A DNA stretch of 10,000 nt from Polaromonas sp. (GCA_014376885.1 JACMQR010000364.1:1-10000), one strand, 5' to 3'; positions 1 to 7,936 are shown, numbered from the stretch's first letter. Made by a program: numbers and translations. Notes: generated by a model not told the origin, from the sequence alone.

Positions 1-430
1 ATGCTGCCGTAAAGCTTGACCAAATCAACGTGAACGCCCTTGCTGGCAAAAAAGCTGCGCGAAATTTCCACGTACTTTGTCGCCACTTTCAGCCGCGAGC
101 CCTGCTTGACAGCGGCGGCATAGTCAAAGCCGTCGCGCACCGCCACGCTGATGCGGCATTTGGCAATCTGCAGGTCCAGCGGCTGGTACAGGCCCTGGGT
201 GCTGGATTCGAGCAGCGTGTCCTTGCCGACCACGCCGAGGTCGGCGCCGCCGTACTGCACATAGGTCGGCACGTCGGTGGCGCGCACCAGCACCACGCGC
301 AGGCCGGGCTGGTTGGTGGCCAGAATCAGCTTGCGGGACTTTTCCGGGTCGTCGAGCACCTCGATGCCGGCGAACCTGAGCAGCGGCAGGATGTCGTCGA
401 AGATGCGGCCTTTGGAGAGCGCGAGCGTGA

Positions 431-434
<4 letters not shown>
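1..434 (-). CDS. hisG: ATP phosphoribosyltransferase (HisG), 5' part only
   Basis: HisG catalyses the first committed step of histidine biosynthesis, condensing ATP with PRPP to phosphoribosyl-ATP in the cytoplasm. About 144 codons are open, and the gene runs off the window at position 1. The N-terminus reads [19 protein letters not shown], where SKGR is typical of the family. Further on, the segment [19 protein letters not shown] (roughly residues 60-80) is a well-conserved HisG stretch. The ATG start (434-432) overlaps the murA stop as ATGA, so translation is probably coupled to murA. No strong Shine-Dalgarno is visible. Betaproteobacteria usually carry the short HisG (about 210 residues) that needs the regulatory partner HisZ. 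The C-terminus is outside the window, so short versus long form cannot be decided here. The rest of the his operon is expected beyond position 1. Confidence 0.95.
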
Positions 435-1705
<1,271 letters not shown>

Positions 1706-1712
1706 GGGCTGC

Positions 1713-1958
1713 TTATTGCGCCTGGAGCGCAGCCCATTCGGCCGGCGTGTAGGTCTTCATGGACAGGGCGTGCACCTCGCCGGTCTGAATCCGGTTGCCC
1801 ACGGTGGCATACCCCAGGTGGTGACGCTTGATGCGCGTCAGGCCTTCGAAAGCGCTGGACACCATGACGGCGTACCAGTGGCTGCCGTCGCCGGACACCT
1901 CAAGGTGCGCGCATGGCAGTCCGGCGGCAATGATGGATTGGAGTTCTTCTGTGGTCAT
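1713..1958 (-). CDS. ibaG: BolA/IbaG family protein
   Basis: This is a small BolA-family protein of 81 residues, starting [16 protein letters not shown]. The family works with monothiol glutaredoxins in handling [2Fe-2S] clusters. IbaG (formerly YrbA) is the member encoded beside murA in E. coli. Family features seen are the hydrophilic strand [17 protein letters not shown] (about 18-34), the RHHLGY segment (45-50), and [13 protein letters not shown] near the C-terminus (63-75) with the conserved His63 expected to ligand the cluster. The ATG at 1958-1956 is preferred. An upstream in-frame TTG at 2006 would add a hydrophobic 16-residue stretch not typical of the family. No clear Shine-Dalgarno precedes either start. 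The gene lies 7 nt upstream of murA and is probably co-transcribed with it. The family assignment is firm; the IbaG subtype rests on gene context and the [10 protein letters not shown] segment. Confidence 0.9.
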   Translation of the reverse strand: MTTEELQSIIAAGLPCAHLEVSGDGSHWYAVMVSSAFEGLTRIKRHHLGYATVGNRIQTGEVHALSMKTYTPAEWAALQAQ

Positions 1959-1982
1959 AAATATAGTTAAAAAGAGCAAAGC

Positions 1983-1997
1983 AGCTTGCAGCAAGCT
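1983..1997 (-). terminator. Short hairpin upstream of the IbaG-like gene, possible weak terminator
   Basis: A perfect inverted repeat, AGCTTGC-A-GCAAGCT, lies 25 nt upstream of the IbaG-like start codon. Read on the minus strand, it is followed after a few bases by CTTTGCTCTTTTT (about 1967-1979). That could act as a weak intrinsic terminator for the ABC pair upstream or as a 5'-UTR structure. The stem is only 6-7 bp with a minimal loop, and the T-run is interrupted and displaced, so its function is uncertain. Confidence 0.3.
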
Positions 1998-2006
1998 TAA
2001 AAACAA

Positions 2007-2111
2007 CCCCTCTTCGCCAGCAGGGGCCGCGGGACCGGCTTAGCCGGACCGCAGGCGCAGCAGCCCCCTCGGGGGGCAGGGAGCTACACGCAGTGGGCGA
2101 CCGTGGGGGCC
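2007..2111. repeat. GC-rich, hairpin-forming intergenic element
   Basis: Most of the 156-nt space between the ABC permease and the IbaG-like gene is a non-coding, very GC-rich block with several inverted repeats. One stem is 2032-2039 with 2043-2050 (GGACCGGC, loop TTA, GCCGGACC; one A-A mismatch). A second is 2063-2068 with 2072-2077 (GCCCCC, loop TCG, GGGGGC). It continues with a segment ending in GTGGGGGCC (2103-2111). From memory, similar CCCCCTCGGGGGG...GTGGGGGCC blocks recur between genes in Comamonadaceae genomes, so I read it as one copy of a dispersed intergenic repeat. A single window cannot prove repetition. It could also slow or end transcription after the permease, though neither GC stem is followed by a T-run. 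Confidence 0.5.
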
Positions 2112-2114
2112 ACA

Positions 2115-2870
2115 TCACCCTCTGATCTTATAGCCGGTGCGCAGCAGATTGACCGCCACGGCGCTGACAACAGCAAACGCGGTGGCCGCCAGAGCCAGGC
2201 TAAGCCATGGCGAGACATCGCTGACGCCAAAAAAGCCATAGCGAAAGCCATCAATCATGTAGAAAAACGGATTGAGGTGGCTGATCTTCTGCCAAAACGG
2301 CGGCAGCGAATGGATGGAGTAAAAAACGCCGCTCAAAAAGGTCATCGGCATGATGATGAAGTTTTGAAATGTCGCCATCTGGTCGAATTTCTCGGCCCAC
2401 AGGCCGGCAACCACGCCCAGTGCGCCGAGCATGGCCGAGCCGAGCACGGCAAACACCACGATCCACAGCGGCGCGGCAAAGCCCGGCTGGCCGAACAGCA
2501 CCGTGACGACAAACACGCCGCTGCCGACCATCAGGCCGCGCACCACCGACGAGCCGACATAGGCGAAAAACAAGTGCCAGTGCGACAGCGGCGTGAGCAG
2601 CACAAACACCAGGCTGCCCATGATCTTGCTCTGGATCAGCGAGGACGAGCTGTTGGCAAACGAATTCTGCAGCACGCTCATCATCACCAGGCCGGGCACC
2701 AAAAAGGCGGTGTAGCTGACCTTGCCATAGACCAGCGCCTGGCCCTGCAGCACATGGCCGAAGATCAGCATGTAGAGCACGGCGGTCAGCACCGGCGCGC
2801 CGACAGTCTGGAAACCGACCTTCCAAAAGCGCAGGACCTCTTTGTAAAACAGCGTTTGCCAGCCGGTCAT
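2115..2870 (-). CDS. ABC-2 type transporter permease, YadH-like
   Basis: This is a membrane protein of 251 residues forming the transmembrane half of an ABC-2 type (exporter-like) transporter. Several hydrophobic segments are visible, about six in all. They include roughly residues 25-42, 53-70, 106-126, 133-158, 168-186 and 225-243. The segment LNPFFYMIDGFRYGFFG (about 200-216) before the last helix is typical of ABC-2 permeases such as E. coli YadH. The central SSSSLIQSKIMGSLVFVLLTPLSHW also fits. The ATG at 2870-2868 overlaps the stop of the ATPase gene as ATGA, so the pair should be translationally coupled and form one complex. It has no extracytoplasmic domain or signal peptide. Substrate is unknown; the neighbouring lipid-asymmetry and cell-wall genes suggest an envelope-related compound, which is inference only. 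Confidence 0.9.
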   Translation of the reverse strand: MTGWQTLFYKEVLRFWKVGFQTVGAPVLTAVLYMLIFGHVLQGQALVYGKVSYTAFLVPGLVMMSVLQNSFANSSSSLIQSKIMGSLVFVLLTPLSHWHLFFAYVGSSVVRGLMVGSGVFVVTVLFGQPGFAAPLWIVVFAVLGSAMLGALGVVAGLWAEKFDQMATFQNFIIMPMTFLSGVFYSIHSLPPFWQKISHLNPFFYMIDGFRYGFFGVSDVSPWLSLALAATAFAVVSAVAVNLLRTGYKIRG

Positions 2871-3796
2871 GCCACTACTGCCGGTTTTTCATTCATGACT
2901 TCGAGGAACACGTCTTCCAGGTCGGCCTTGCGGATTTCCACGTCTTCGGCCACCAGGCCGGCTTCGCGGACAGCGGCCAGGAACTGCTCGATTTCATGGG
3001 CGTTGTGCGCCGGAAACTGCACGATTCGGCCTGTAATACGAGCCTGGTGCTTGAGATGCATGGGAAGTTCGCTATCAATTTTGAATCTCAGCACATTGCT
3101 CGAAGCCGCCCTGAGCAGCTCGGAGGTCTGGGCCAACGCCACCACCCGGCCCTGCTTGAGCATGGCAATGCGGCTGCACAGCGCCTCGGCCTCTTCCAGG
3201 TAATGGGTGGTGAGCAGCACCGTGCTGCCCTGCTTGTTGAGTTTGGCGATGAACTGCCACAGCGTCTGGCGCAACTCGACGTCGACGCCGGCGGTCGGCT
3301 CGTCGAGCACGATGACCTGCGGCCGGTGCACCAGGGCCTGGGCCACCAGCACCCGGCGCTTCATGCCGCCCGAGAGCTGGCGCATGTTGGCGCCGGCCTT
3401 GTCGGCCAGCCCCAGGCTGGCCAGCAGCTCGTCGATCCAGTCGTCGTTGCGCCGGATGCCGAAATAGCCCGACTGGATGCGCAACGCCTCGCGAACCGTG
3501 AAAAACGGGTCGAACACCAGCTCTTGCGGCACCACGCCAAGCAGGCGCCGGGCGTTGGCATAGTCCAGCAGCACATCCTGGCCATGCACCAGCACGCGGC
3601 CGCTGCTGGCGCGCGACAGGCCGGCCAGAATGCTGATCAGGGAGGTTTTTCCGGCCCCGTTGGGGCCCAGCAGGCCAAAGAACTCGCCTTGCTGGATGTC
3701 AAAGCTGACGCTGCTGAGGGCCTGGAGGCCGGTGCCGGGCTGGTTGCGTGCAGGGGGATAGGTTTTGCAGACGGACTGAAATGAAATGGCTGGCAT
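2867..3796 (-). CDS. ABC transporter ATP-binding protein, YadG/CcmA-like
   Basis: This is the nucleotide-binding subunit of an ABC-2 type transporter, with 309 residues. All ABC motifs are present: Walker A GPNGAGKT (44-51), Q-loop Gln91 in VVPQE, signature LSGGMKRR (141-148), Walker B VIVLDEP (161-167) with catalytic Glu166, and the H-loop His198 in TTHYLEEAE. The C-terminal ~100 residues form the extra domain usual for the CcmA/YadG group. ATP hydrolysis on the cytoplasmic face would drive the YadH-like permease encoded next, overlapping by ATGA. The ATG at 3796-3794 puts the first beta strand (ISFQSVCKTY) directly after the start. No good Shine-Dalgarno is seen. The gene lies 66 nt after mlaB, so it may be read with the mla genes. 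The substrate cannot be told from sequence. Confidence 0.93.
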   Translation of the reverse strand: MPAISFQSVCKTYPPARNQPGTGLQALSSVSFDIQQGEFFGLLGPNGAGKTSLISILAGLSRASSGRVLVHGQDVLLDYANARRLLGVVPQELVFDPFFTVREALRIQSGYFGIRRNDDWIDELLASLGLADKAGANMRQLSGGMKRRVLVAQALVHRPQVIVLDEPTAGVDVELRQTLWQFIAKLNKQGSTVLLTTHYLEEAEALCSRIAMLKQGRVVALAQTSELLRAASSNVLRFKIDSELPMHLKHQARITGRIVQFPAHNAHEIEQFLAAVREAGLVAEDVEIRKADLEDVFLEVMNEKPAVVA

Positions 3797-3817
3797 GAAG
3801 GCAGTATTTTAGAGGCT

Positions 3818-3831
3818 GGCGCAATTGCGCC
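3818..3831. repeat. 14-bp perfect palindrome between mlaB and the ABC pair
   Basis: GGCGCAATTGCGCC is a perfect palindrome in the 66-nt gap between mlaB (ending at 3863) and the ABC ATPase start (3796). It could form a small hairpin in the mRNA or serve as an operator for a dimeric regulator. There is no T-run after it on the minus strand, so it is not a standard intrinsic terminator. In GC-rich DNA such palindromes also occur by chance. Confidence 0.35.
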
Positions 3832-3862
3832 TGCGCGCCGTCCGCCATGGCCTGGCCCGGCC

Positions 3863-4168
3863 TTAGCCGCCAACGGCTCCCAGGCCTTCGGGGGTGCCGA
3901 AAATCAAGGTGGCAACGCCGTACACCGCCGCCAGCTGAACCAGGCGCTCGGGCGCATGCTGCACCGAAAACGTCGTGCGGGCGGCCAGCGCCTGCCGGCG
4001 CCATTCGAGCAAGATCGCGAGCGCCGACGAGTCGAACTGGCTCAGGGCACCGGCGTCCACCACCACCGCCCCGGGCCGGGACGCCAGGTCGCTTGCCGCG
4101 GCGCGAAAGAATGCAGACGCGGCGGCATGCGTCAGGACGGCGGGAAGTTTCAGCAGCGCAGCCGGCAT
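3863..4168 (-). CDS. mlaB: STAS-domain protein of the Mla ABC complex (MlaB)
   Basis: This is a 101-residue single STAS domain. In E. coli, MlaB binds the ATPase MlaF and is needed for assembly and activity of the inner-membrane MlaFEDB complex. The STAS core is seen in AVVVDAGALSQFDSSALAILLEW (about 34-56), where beta strand, loop and helix follow the family pattern and Ser47-Ser48 sit at the position of the conserved Ser/Thr. The later stretch FSVQHAPERLVQLAAVYGV is the next strand and helix. The ATG at 4168-4166 begins 2 nt after the mlaC stop, so translation is probably coupled. Overall sequence similarity among MlaB proteins is low, and a STAS domain alone is not specific; the name rests mainly on its place directly after mlaC in an otherwise complete mla cluster. 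Confidence 0.88.
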   Translation of the reverse strand: MPAALLKLPAVLTHAAASAFFRAAASDLASRPGAVVVDAGALSQFDSSALAILLEWRRQALAARTTFSVQHAPERLVQLAAVYGVATLIFGTPEGLGAVGG

Positions 4169-4170
4169 GC

Positions 4171-4806
4171 TCAGGACTTGGCGCCGCTGGCGTTTGTCTT
4201 GTTGCGCTGCGCCATCGAGGCGATCAGCCCATCGACGCCGTTGGCGCTGATTTCCTGCGCAAACTGGGTGCGGTAGGTTTCCACCAGCCAGACGCCGAGC
4301 ACGTTGAGGTCATAGATCTTCCAGCCGGTCGGCGTTTTTTCCATGCGGTAGTCGAGCTGGACCGGCTCGCCCCGCCCCAGCACTTCGGTGCGCACAGTAA
4401 CGTCAAGGTCGGCAACGCCGGCCCGCAGCGGCTTGACATTGAGTTTTTGGTCGTTCACCTGGGACAGCGCGCCGGAGTAGGTGCGCACCAAGAGGGTCTT
4501 GAACTCGTCTTGCAAGCGGGCTTTTTGCTCTGGCGTGGCCTGGCGCCAGTTGCGGCCCACCGCCGAGGCGGTCATCCGGGTGAAATTGACATGGGGCATG
4601 ACCCGGGTGTCCACCAGCGCCAGCACACGGCCGGTTTCGCCGGCCTGGATGGCCTTGTCGGCCTTGATGCTGTCCAGCACTTCGCTGGACACGCGCTTGA
4701 TCAGCGCATCGGGCGCTTCGTCGGCGGCGCGGGCCAGCGGCATGCCGGCCAGCAGGGCCAGGCTGAGCGTGGCGGTCAATAAACGGCCCAGGGTTCTGCG
4801 GTTCAT
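4171..4806 (-). CDS. mlaC: Periplasmic phospholipid-binding protein MlaC (Ttg2D family)
   Basis: MlaC carries phospholipid through the periplasm between the outer-membrane MlaA complex and the inner-membrane MlaFEDB transporter. The protein has 211 residues. A Sec signal peptide is clear: basic MNRR, a hydrophobic core, and a cut site after Ala27 (ARA|ADE). The mature part shows family features such as DTRVMPHVNFTRMTASAVG (66-84), the QATPEQKARLQDEFKTLLVRTY helix region, and GWKIYDLNVLGVWLVETYR near the C-terminus. The ATG at 4806-4804 has a good Shine-Dalgarno, AAGGA within AAAAAGGATCCACC, just upstream. mlaB follows after 2 nt. Unlike most neighbours, mlaC is separated from the gene before it (mlaA) by 162 nt, which may allow separate expression of this abundant soluble component. 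It ends in a short polar tail (NKTNASGAKS). Confidence 0.95.
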   Translation of the reverse strand: MNRRTLGRLLTATLSLALLAGMPLARAADEAPDALIKRVSSEVLDSIKADKAIQAGETGRVLALVDTRVMPHVNFTRMTASAVGRNWRQATPEQKARLQDEFKTLLVRTYSGALSQVNDQKLNVKPLRAGVADLDVTVRTEVLGRGEPVQLDYRMEKTPTGWKIYDLNVLGVWLVETYRTQFAQEISANGVDGLIASMAQRNKTNASGAKS

Positions 4807-4968
4807 GGTGGATCCTTTTTAGGTTGGAACAGACGCCGGCCAGTGGCGCATCGTGCGGATTCGGGCAAGCCGCGGCAACCGGCCCTGTCATGGCGCTGAT
4901 TTTGCGGACATCTCACGCCACGGCCTGTGAATTTTTGAGCCAGTTGGGTAAAGCTTGTCACCAGGGCT
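4807..4968 (-). other. Gap between mlaA and mlaC
   Basis: No coding gene is supported in this 162-nt spacer. A weak inverted repeat, TAAAGC/GCTTTA (4949-4954 with 4966-4971), spans the mlaA stop codon but has no T-run. A GTGACA hexamer (about 4955-4960 on the minus strand) could be a -35 element, but no good -10 follows at normal spacing. The mlaC ribosome-binding site occupies the last bases. An internal promoter for mlaCB is possible but not shown. Confidence 0.3.
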
Positions 4969-5754
4969 TTACTGCGGGACCGCAGAAGAGCCTGCGGGAG
5001 CGGGCTCGGGCAGGTCAAAGCGCTCTTCCGGCTGGCGCGGGGCGCTGGCAGCGCCGTCGCCGGTGCCGACCTGGCTTTGACGGCGCTGCAAATAGGCATC
5101 GCGGATGAAGGCGTACTTGTCCAGCGCGGCCTGGTCGAGCAGGTTGCCGGCTTCGAGCAGGTTGGCGCGGGTGTCGACCAGGCTCAGGCCGGTCAGGGAA
5201 TTGCGCGCCGCAATGCTGTCGGTTTGCGACAGCAGGCTGCCCTGCCGGTCGACCAGCAGGCCGGCCGAATCACGCACGCTGGACGGGCCGAACAGCGGCA
5301 GCACCAGGTAGGGACCGGGCGCCAGGCCCCAGACGCCCAGCGTCTGGCCGAAGTCTTCCTTGTGCTTGGCGATTTTCAGGCCGCTGGCGACATCGAAAAT
5401 GCCGCCCAGCCCCCAGAAGGTGTTCGTTGTGAAGCGAAACAGGGTGTCGGCCGCTTCGGTGGGCCGGGCCTGCAGCACGTTGTTCACGAACGACCAGGCG
5501 TCCGATAGGTTTTCAAAGAAATTTGTCACCCCGGTGCGCACCGGCGACGGCGTGACATTTTGATAGGCGGTGGCCACCGGCTTGAGAACCGCGCGGTCCA
5601 GGCCTTCGTTGAAGCGGTACACGCTGCGGTTGAACGGCTCCAGCGGATCGGCCGGGTTGGCCTGGGGACCGCTGGCGCAGCCTTGCAGCAGGGCGCAGGC
5701 CAGGGCGACTGCAGCCCAGGGCAAGGCTTTTTTCAAGGTGTGGGTGGTCGTCAT
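4969..5754 (-). CDS. mlaA: Outer-membrane lipoprotein MlaA (VacJ family)
   Basis: MlaA is an outer-membrane lipoprotein that removes mislocalised phospholipid from the outer leaflet and hands it to MlaC; in E. coli it sits in a complex with an OmpC/OmpF trimer. The protein has 261 residues. A lipoprotein signal ends in the lipobox LLQGC, so Cys26 should be lipidated. The family signature follows in DPLEPFNRSVYRFNEGLDR (37-55). Other typical segments are FFENLSDAWSFVNNVLQ and LGVWGLAPGPYLVLPLFGPSSVRD. The C-terminal ~30 residues after the conserved domain are rich in Pro, Ala and Glu and look disordered. The ATG at 5754-5752 overlaps the mlaD stop as ATGA, tying its translation to mlaD. In E. 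coli mlaA lies elsewhere in the genome; placement inside the mla operon is known in other betaproteobacteria. Confidence 0.96.
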   Translation of the reverse strand: MTTTHTLKKALPWAAVALACALLQGCASGPQANPADPLEPFNRSVYRFNEGLDRAVLKPVATAYQNVTPSPVRTGVTNFFENLSDAWSFVNNVLQARPTEAADTLFRFTTNTFWGLGGIFDVASGLKIAKHKEDFGQTLGVWGLAPGPYLVLPLFGPSSVRDSAGLLVDRQGSLLSQTDSIAARNSLTGLSLVDTRANLLEAGNLLDQAALDKYAFIRDAYLQRRQSQVGTGDGAASAPRQPEERFDLPEPAPAGSSAVPQ

Positions 5755-6260
5755 TTTTTGTTGCTTGCGGCGGCTGCCGGCAAGGTAGGTAGGGTTCCTG
5801 AACTTTCGTCGGCGGTCTTGCTGAACAAAAACTGCCCGATGAGGTTTTCCAGCACCACCGCTGACTGGGTTTGCTTGATCACATCGCCGGTGGCAAGGTT
5901 TTTTTCATCGCCGCCCGCCTGGATGCCGATGTACTGCTCGCCGAGCAGGCCGCTGGTCAGAATTTTCAGCGAGCTGTCCTTGGGAAAGGAATAGCGGCTT
6001 TGCATGTCGAGCGTGACGCGCGCCTGGAAGGTCTGGTCGTTGAAGCTGATTTCCTCGACCCGGCCGACGACCACGCCGCCGCTGCGCACCGAGGCCTTGG
6101 CCTTGAGACCGCCAATGTTGTCAAACTCAGCCGTTATTTTGTAAATCGGCTGAAAATTGAGGTTCAGCAGGTTGGCCGCCTGCAGCGCCAGGAACAGCAC
6201 GGCTGCTGCGCCCACCAGCACAAACAGGCCCACCCACACATCAATCTTCGAGCGTTGCAT
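5751..6260 (-). CDS. mlaD: MCE-domain lipid transport protein MlaD
   Basis: MlaD is the substrate-binding subunit of the inner-membrane Mla complex. It is anchored by one helix and forms a hexameric ring in the periplasm through which lipid passes. The protein has 169 residues: a short cytoplasmic start (MQRSKID), a membrane helix at about 9-29, an MCE domain at about 38-116 with FDNIGGLKAKASVRSGGVVVG and GLLGEQYIGIQAGG, then a C-terminal amphipathic segment (SAVVLENLIGQFLF) expected to line the pore, and a disordered tail. The ATG at 6260-6258 is chosen because a good Shine-Dalgarno lies at the right distance. A TTG 15 nt upstream (6275) is part of that site and is an unlikely start. The stop overlaps mlaA (ATGA); mlaE lies 51 nt upstream. 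Confidence 0.95.
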   Translation of the reverse strand: MQRSKIDVWVGLFVLVGAAAVLFLALQAANLLNLNFQPIYKITAEFDNIGGLKAKASVRSGGVVVGRVEEISFNDQTFQARVTLDMQSRYSFPKDSSLKILTSGLLGEQYIGIQAGGDEKNLATGDVIKQTQSAVVLENLIGQFLFSKTADESSGTLPTLPAAAASNKK

Positions 6261-6264
6261 CAAA

Positions 6265-6273
6265 CTTCCTTCC
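6265..6273 (-). promoter_or_regulatory. Ribosome-binding site of mlaD
   Basis: GGAAGGAAG on the minus strand contains AAGGA ending 6 nt before the ATG at 6260. It decides the mlaD start in favour of MQRSKID and against the in-frame TTG at 6275-6273, which overlaps this site. Confidence 0.75.
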
Positions 6274-6311
6274 AAACTATTAGGGACCGTGCCGCGAATT
6301 TTCCCGGCCCA

Positions 6312-7094
6312 TCACTTTGTGAACATCAGGGCCGTCAGGATGAAATCCAGGCCCAGCACGGCCAGCGAAGCCACCACCACGGTGCGCGTCGTGGCGCTGG
6401 CCACGCCTTCGGGCGTCGCCTGCGACTGGTAGCCCTGGAGCAGCGCAATGAAGGTCACGGTAAAACCGAACACGATGCTTTTGATGATGCCATTGCCGAC
6501 ATCGCGCCAGACATCCACGCTGCCCTGAATCTGGCTCCAGAACGAACCGGCGTCAATGCCGATCATCAGCACGCCCACCACCCAGCCGCCAATCACGCCC
6601 ATGGCGCTGAACACGGCAGCCAGCAGCGGCATGGCAATCACGCCGCCCCAAAAACGCGGCGCCAGGACGCGCTCGATCGGATCGACGGCCATCATCTCCA
6701 TCACGCTGATCTGCTCGCCGGCCTTCATCAGCCCGATCTCGGCGGTCAGCGAGGTGCCAGCCCGGCCGGCGAACAGCAAGGCGGTAACCACCGGCCCAAG
6801 CTCGCGCACCAGGGTGAAGGTGACCAGCTGGCCGAGCGCCTCGGTCGAGCCGAAACGCAGCAGCGTGTAGTAGCCCTGCAGCGCAAAGACAAAGCCGACG
6901 AACAGGCCGGAAATGGCAATGATGACCAGCGAGTAGTTGCCCAGAAAATGAATCTGGTCGCGCACCAGGCCAAAGCGCCTGAGGCTGGCACCGAAAGTCG
7001 CCAGCAGCCGGACGAACAGCCGCGCGCCGTAGCCCAGGTTGGCCAGCTGGCCGCGGGTGGCCAAGCCGACGTCCGCCGGCTTGTACCAGCTCAT
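6312..7094 (-). CDS. mlaE: Mla ABC transporter permease MlaE
   Basis: MlaE is the membrane subunit of the MlaFEDB phospholipid transporter in the inner membrane. The protein has 260 residues, the usual length for the MlaE/YrbE family. An N-terminal amphipathic part (about 1-45) precedes several membrane helices, at roughly 53-75, 85-110, 145-178 and 200-258. The family's conserved cytoplasmic segment is clear in FAGRAGTSLTAEIGLMK (about 125-141) and QISVMEMMAVDPIERVLAPR, which contacts the ATPase, followed by FWGGVIAMPLLAAVFSAMG. The ATG at 7094-7092 overlaps the mlaF stop as ATGA, so ATPase and permease are translationally coupled. mlaD starts 51 nt after its stop. Nothing is unusual in the sequence. 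Confidence 0.96.
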   Translation of the reverse strand: MSWYKPADVGLATRGQLANLGYGARLFVRLLATFGASLRRFGLVRDQIHFLGNYSLVIIAISGLFVGFVFALQGYYTLLRFGSTEALGQLVTFTLVRELGPVVTALLFAGRAGTSLTAEIGLMKAGEQISVMEMMAVDPIERVLAPRFWGGVIAMPLLAAVFSAMGVIGGWVVGVLMIGIDAGSFWSQIQGSVDVWRDVGNGIIKSIVFGFTVTFIALLQGYQSQATPEGVASATTRTVVVASLAVLGLDFILTALMFTK

Positions 7095-7936
7095 GCCGCA
7101 GCTCCGGATTCCAAGGATGCGAGCGCCTGGGCGGGGCCGAAGTCCTGCTCGACCGTGGCGCCGGGATAGTCAAAGCGCACCGGGCCGTCGGGCAGCGCAT
7201 GCACATACTGGTAGACCAGCGGATCGGTGCTGCCGCGCACCGCGTCGGGCGTGCCCTGGACGGCGACCTTGCCGTTGGCCAGGATGATCACATGGTCGGC
7301 AATCGCAAAGGTCTGCTCCAGCTCGTGCGAGACAAAAATGCTCGTCAGCCCCAAGCTGTCGTTCAGGTGGCGGATCAGGTTGGCCGCCGTGCCCAGGGAA
7401 ATCGGGTCCAGCCCGGAAAAAGGCTCGTCGTACATCACCAGCTCGGGGTCCAGCGCAATCGCCCGGGCCAGCGCAATGCGCCGCGCCATGCCGCCCGACA
7501 CCTCGCTGGGCATCAGGTCGCGGGCGCCGCGCAGGCCGACGGCGTTGAGCTTCATCAGCACGATGTCGCGGACCAGGCTTTCGGGCAGGTCGGTGTGCTC
7601 GCGCAGCGGAAAGGCGACATTTTCAAAAACGCTCAGGTCGGCAAACAGCGCGCCGAACTGGAACAGCATGCCCATACGCCGGCGCGCGGCATACAGCTGC
7701 TTTTGGTCCATCGGCGTGACGTCCTGGCCATCGAACAGCAACTGGCCCGACTGCGCCCGGTTCTGCCCACCGATCAGGCGCAAGATGGTGGTCTTGCCGC
7801 CGCCCGAGGCGCCCAGCAAGGCGGTCACCTTGCCCCGGGGCACCGAGAGCGAAATATCGTTCAGAATGACGCGCTCCCCGTACCCGAAGGTCAAGTGGCG
7901 CAGTTCGACAAGGTTGGCGTTGGGAAGTGGCGGCAT
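7091..7936 (-). CDS. mlaF: Mla ABC transporter ATP-binding protein MlaF
   Basis: MlaF is the ATPase that powers the inner-membrane Mla lipid transporter. The protein has 281 residues. Motifs are complete: aromatic A-loop Tyr19 in FGYGE, Walker A GASGGGKT (42-49), Q-loop Gln93 in LFQFGALF, signature VSGGM (146-150), Walker B LVMYDEP (166-172) with Glu171, and H-loop His204 in VSHEL. LFQFGALFADLSVFENV is typical of the MlaF/Ttg2A group. The C-terminal extension after about residue 245 is where E. coli MlaF contacts MlaB. The ATG at 7936-7934 is chosen because the next usable start would remove the first beta strand. The open frame continues upstream into gltD, but that part is not protein-like. 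Oddly, the start follows directly on the T-run of the gltD terminator, with no Shine-Dalgarno. Confidence 0.94.
   Translation of the reverse strand: MPPLPNANLVELRHLTFGYGERVILNDISLSVPRGKVTALLGASGGGKTTILRLIGGQNRAQSGQLLFDGQDVTPMDQKQLYAARRRMGMLFQFGALFADLSVFENVAFPLREHTDLPESLVRDIVLMKLNAVGLRGARDLMPSEVSGGMARRIALARAIALDPELVMYDEPFSGLDPISLGTAANLIRHLNDSLGLTSIFVSHELEQTFAIADHVIILANGKVAVQGTPDAVRGSTDPLVYQYVHALPDGPVRFDYPGATVEQDFGPAQALASLESGAAA

Noticed and set aside
1959..2006. Longer IbaG-like protein from a TTG at 2006
   Set aside because: It would add a hydrophobic leader to a cytosolic BolA protein and cross a hairpin; the ATG at 1958 gives the usual length.
2103..3203. Plus-strand frame opposite the ABC pair
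   Set aside because: Antisense shadow spanning the ends of both ABC genes, His/Gln-rich and without domain features.
6261..6275. MlaD start at TTG 6275
   Set aside because: This TTG overlaps the Shine-Dalgarno that serves the ATG at 6260.
5871..7169. Open frame of about 430 codons on the plus strand opposite mlaD/mlaE
   Set aside because: Same compositional effect; its protein is His/Gln/Ala-rich with no domain and it spans the antisense of two real genes and their gap.
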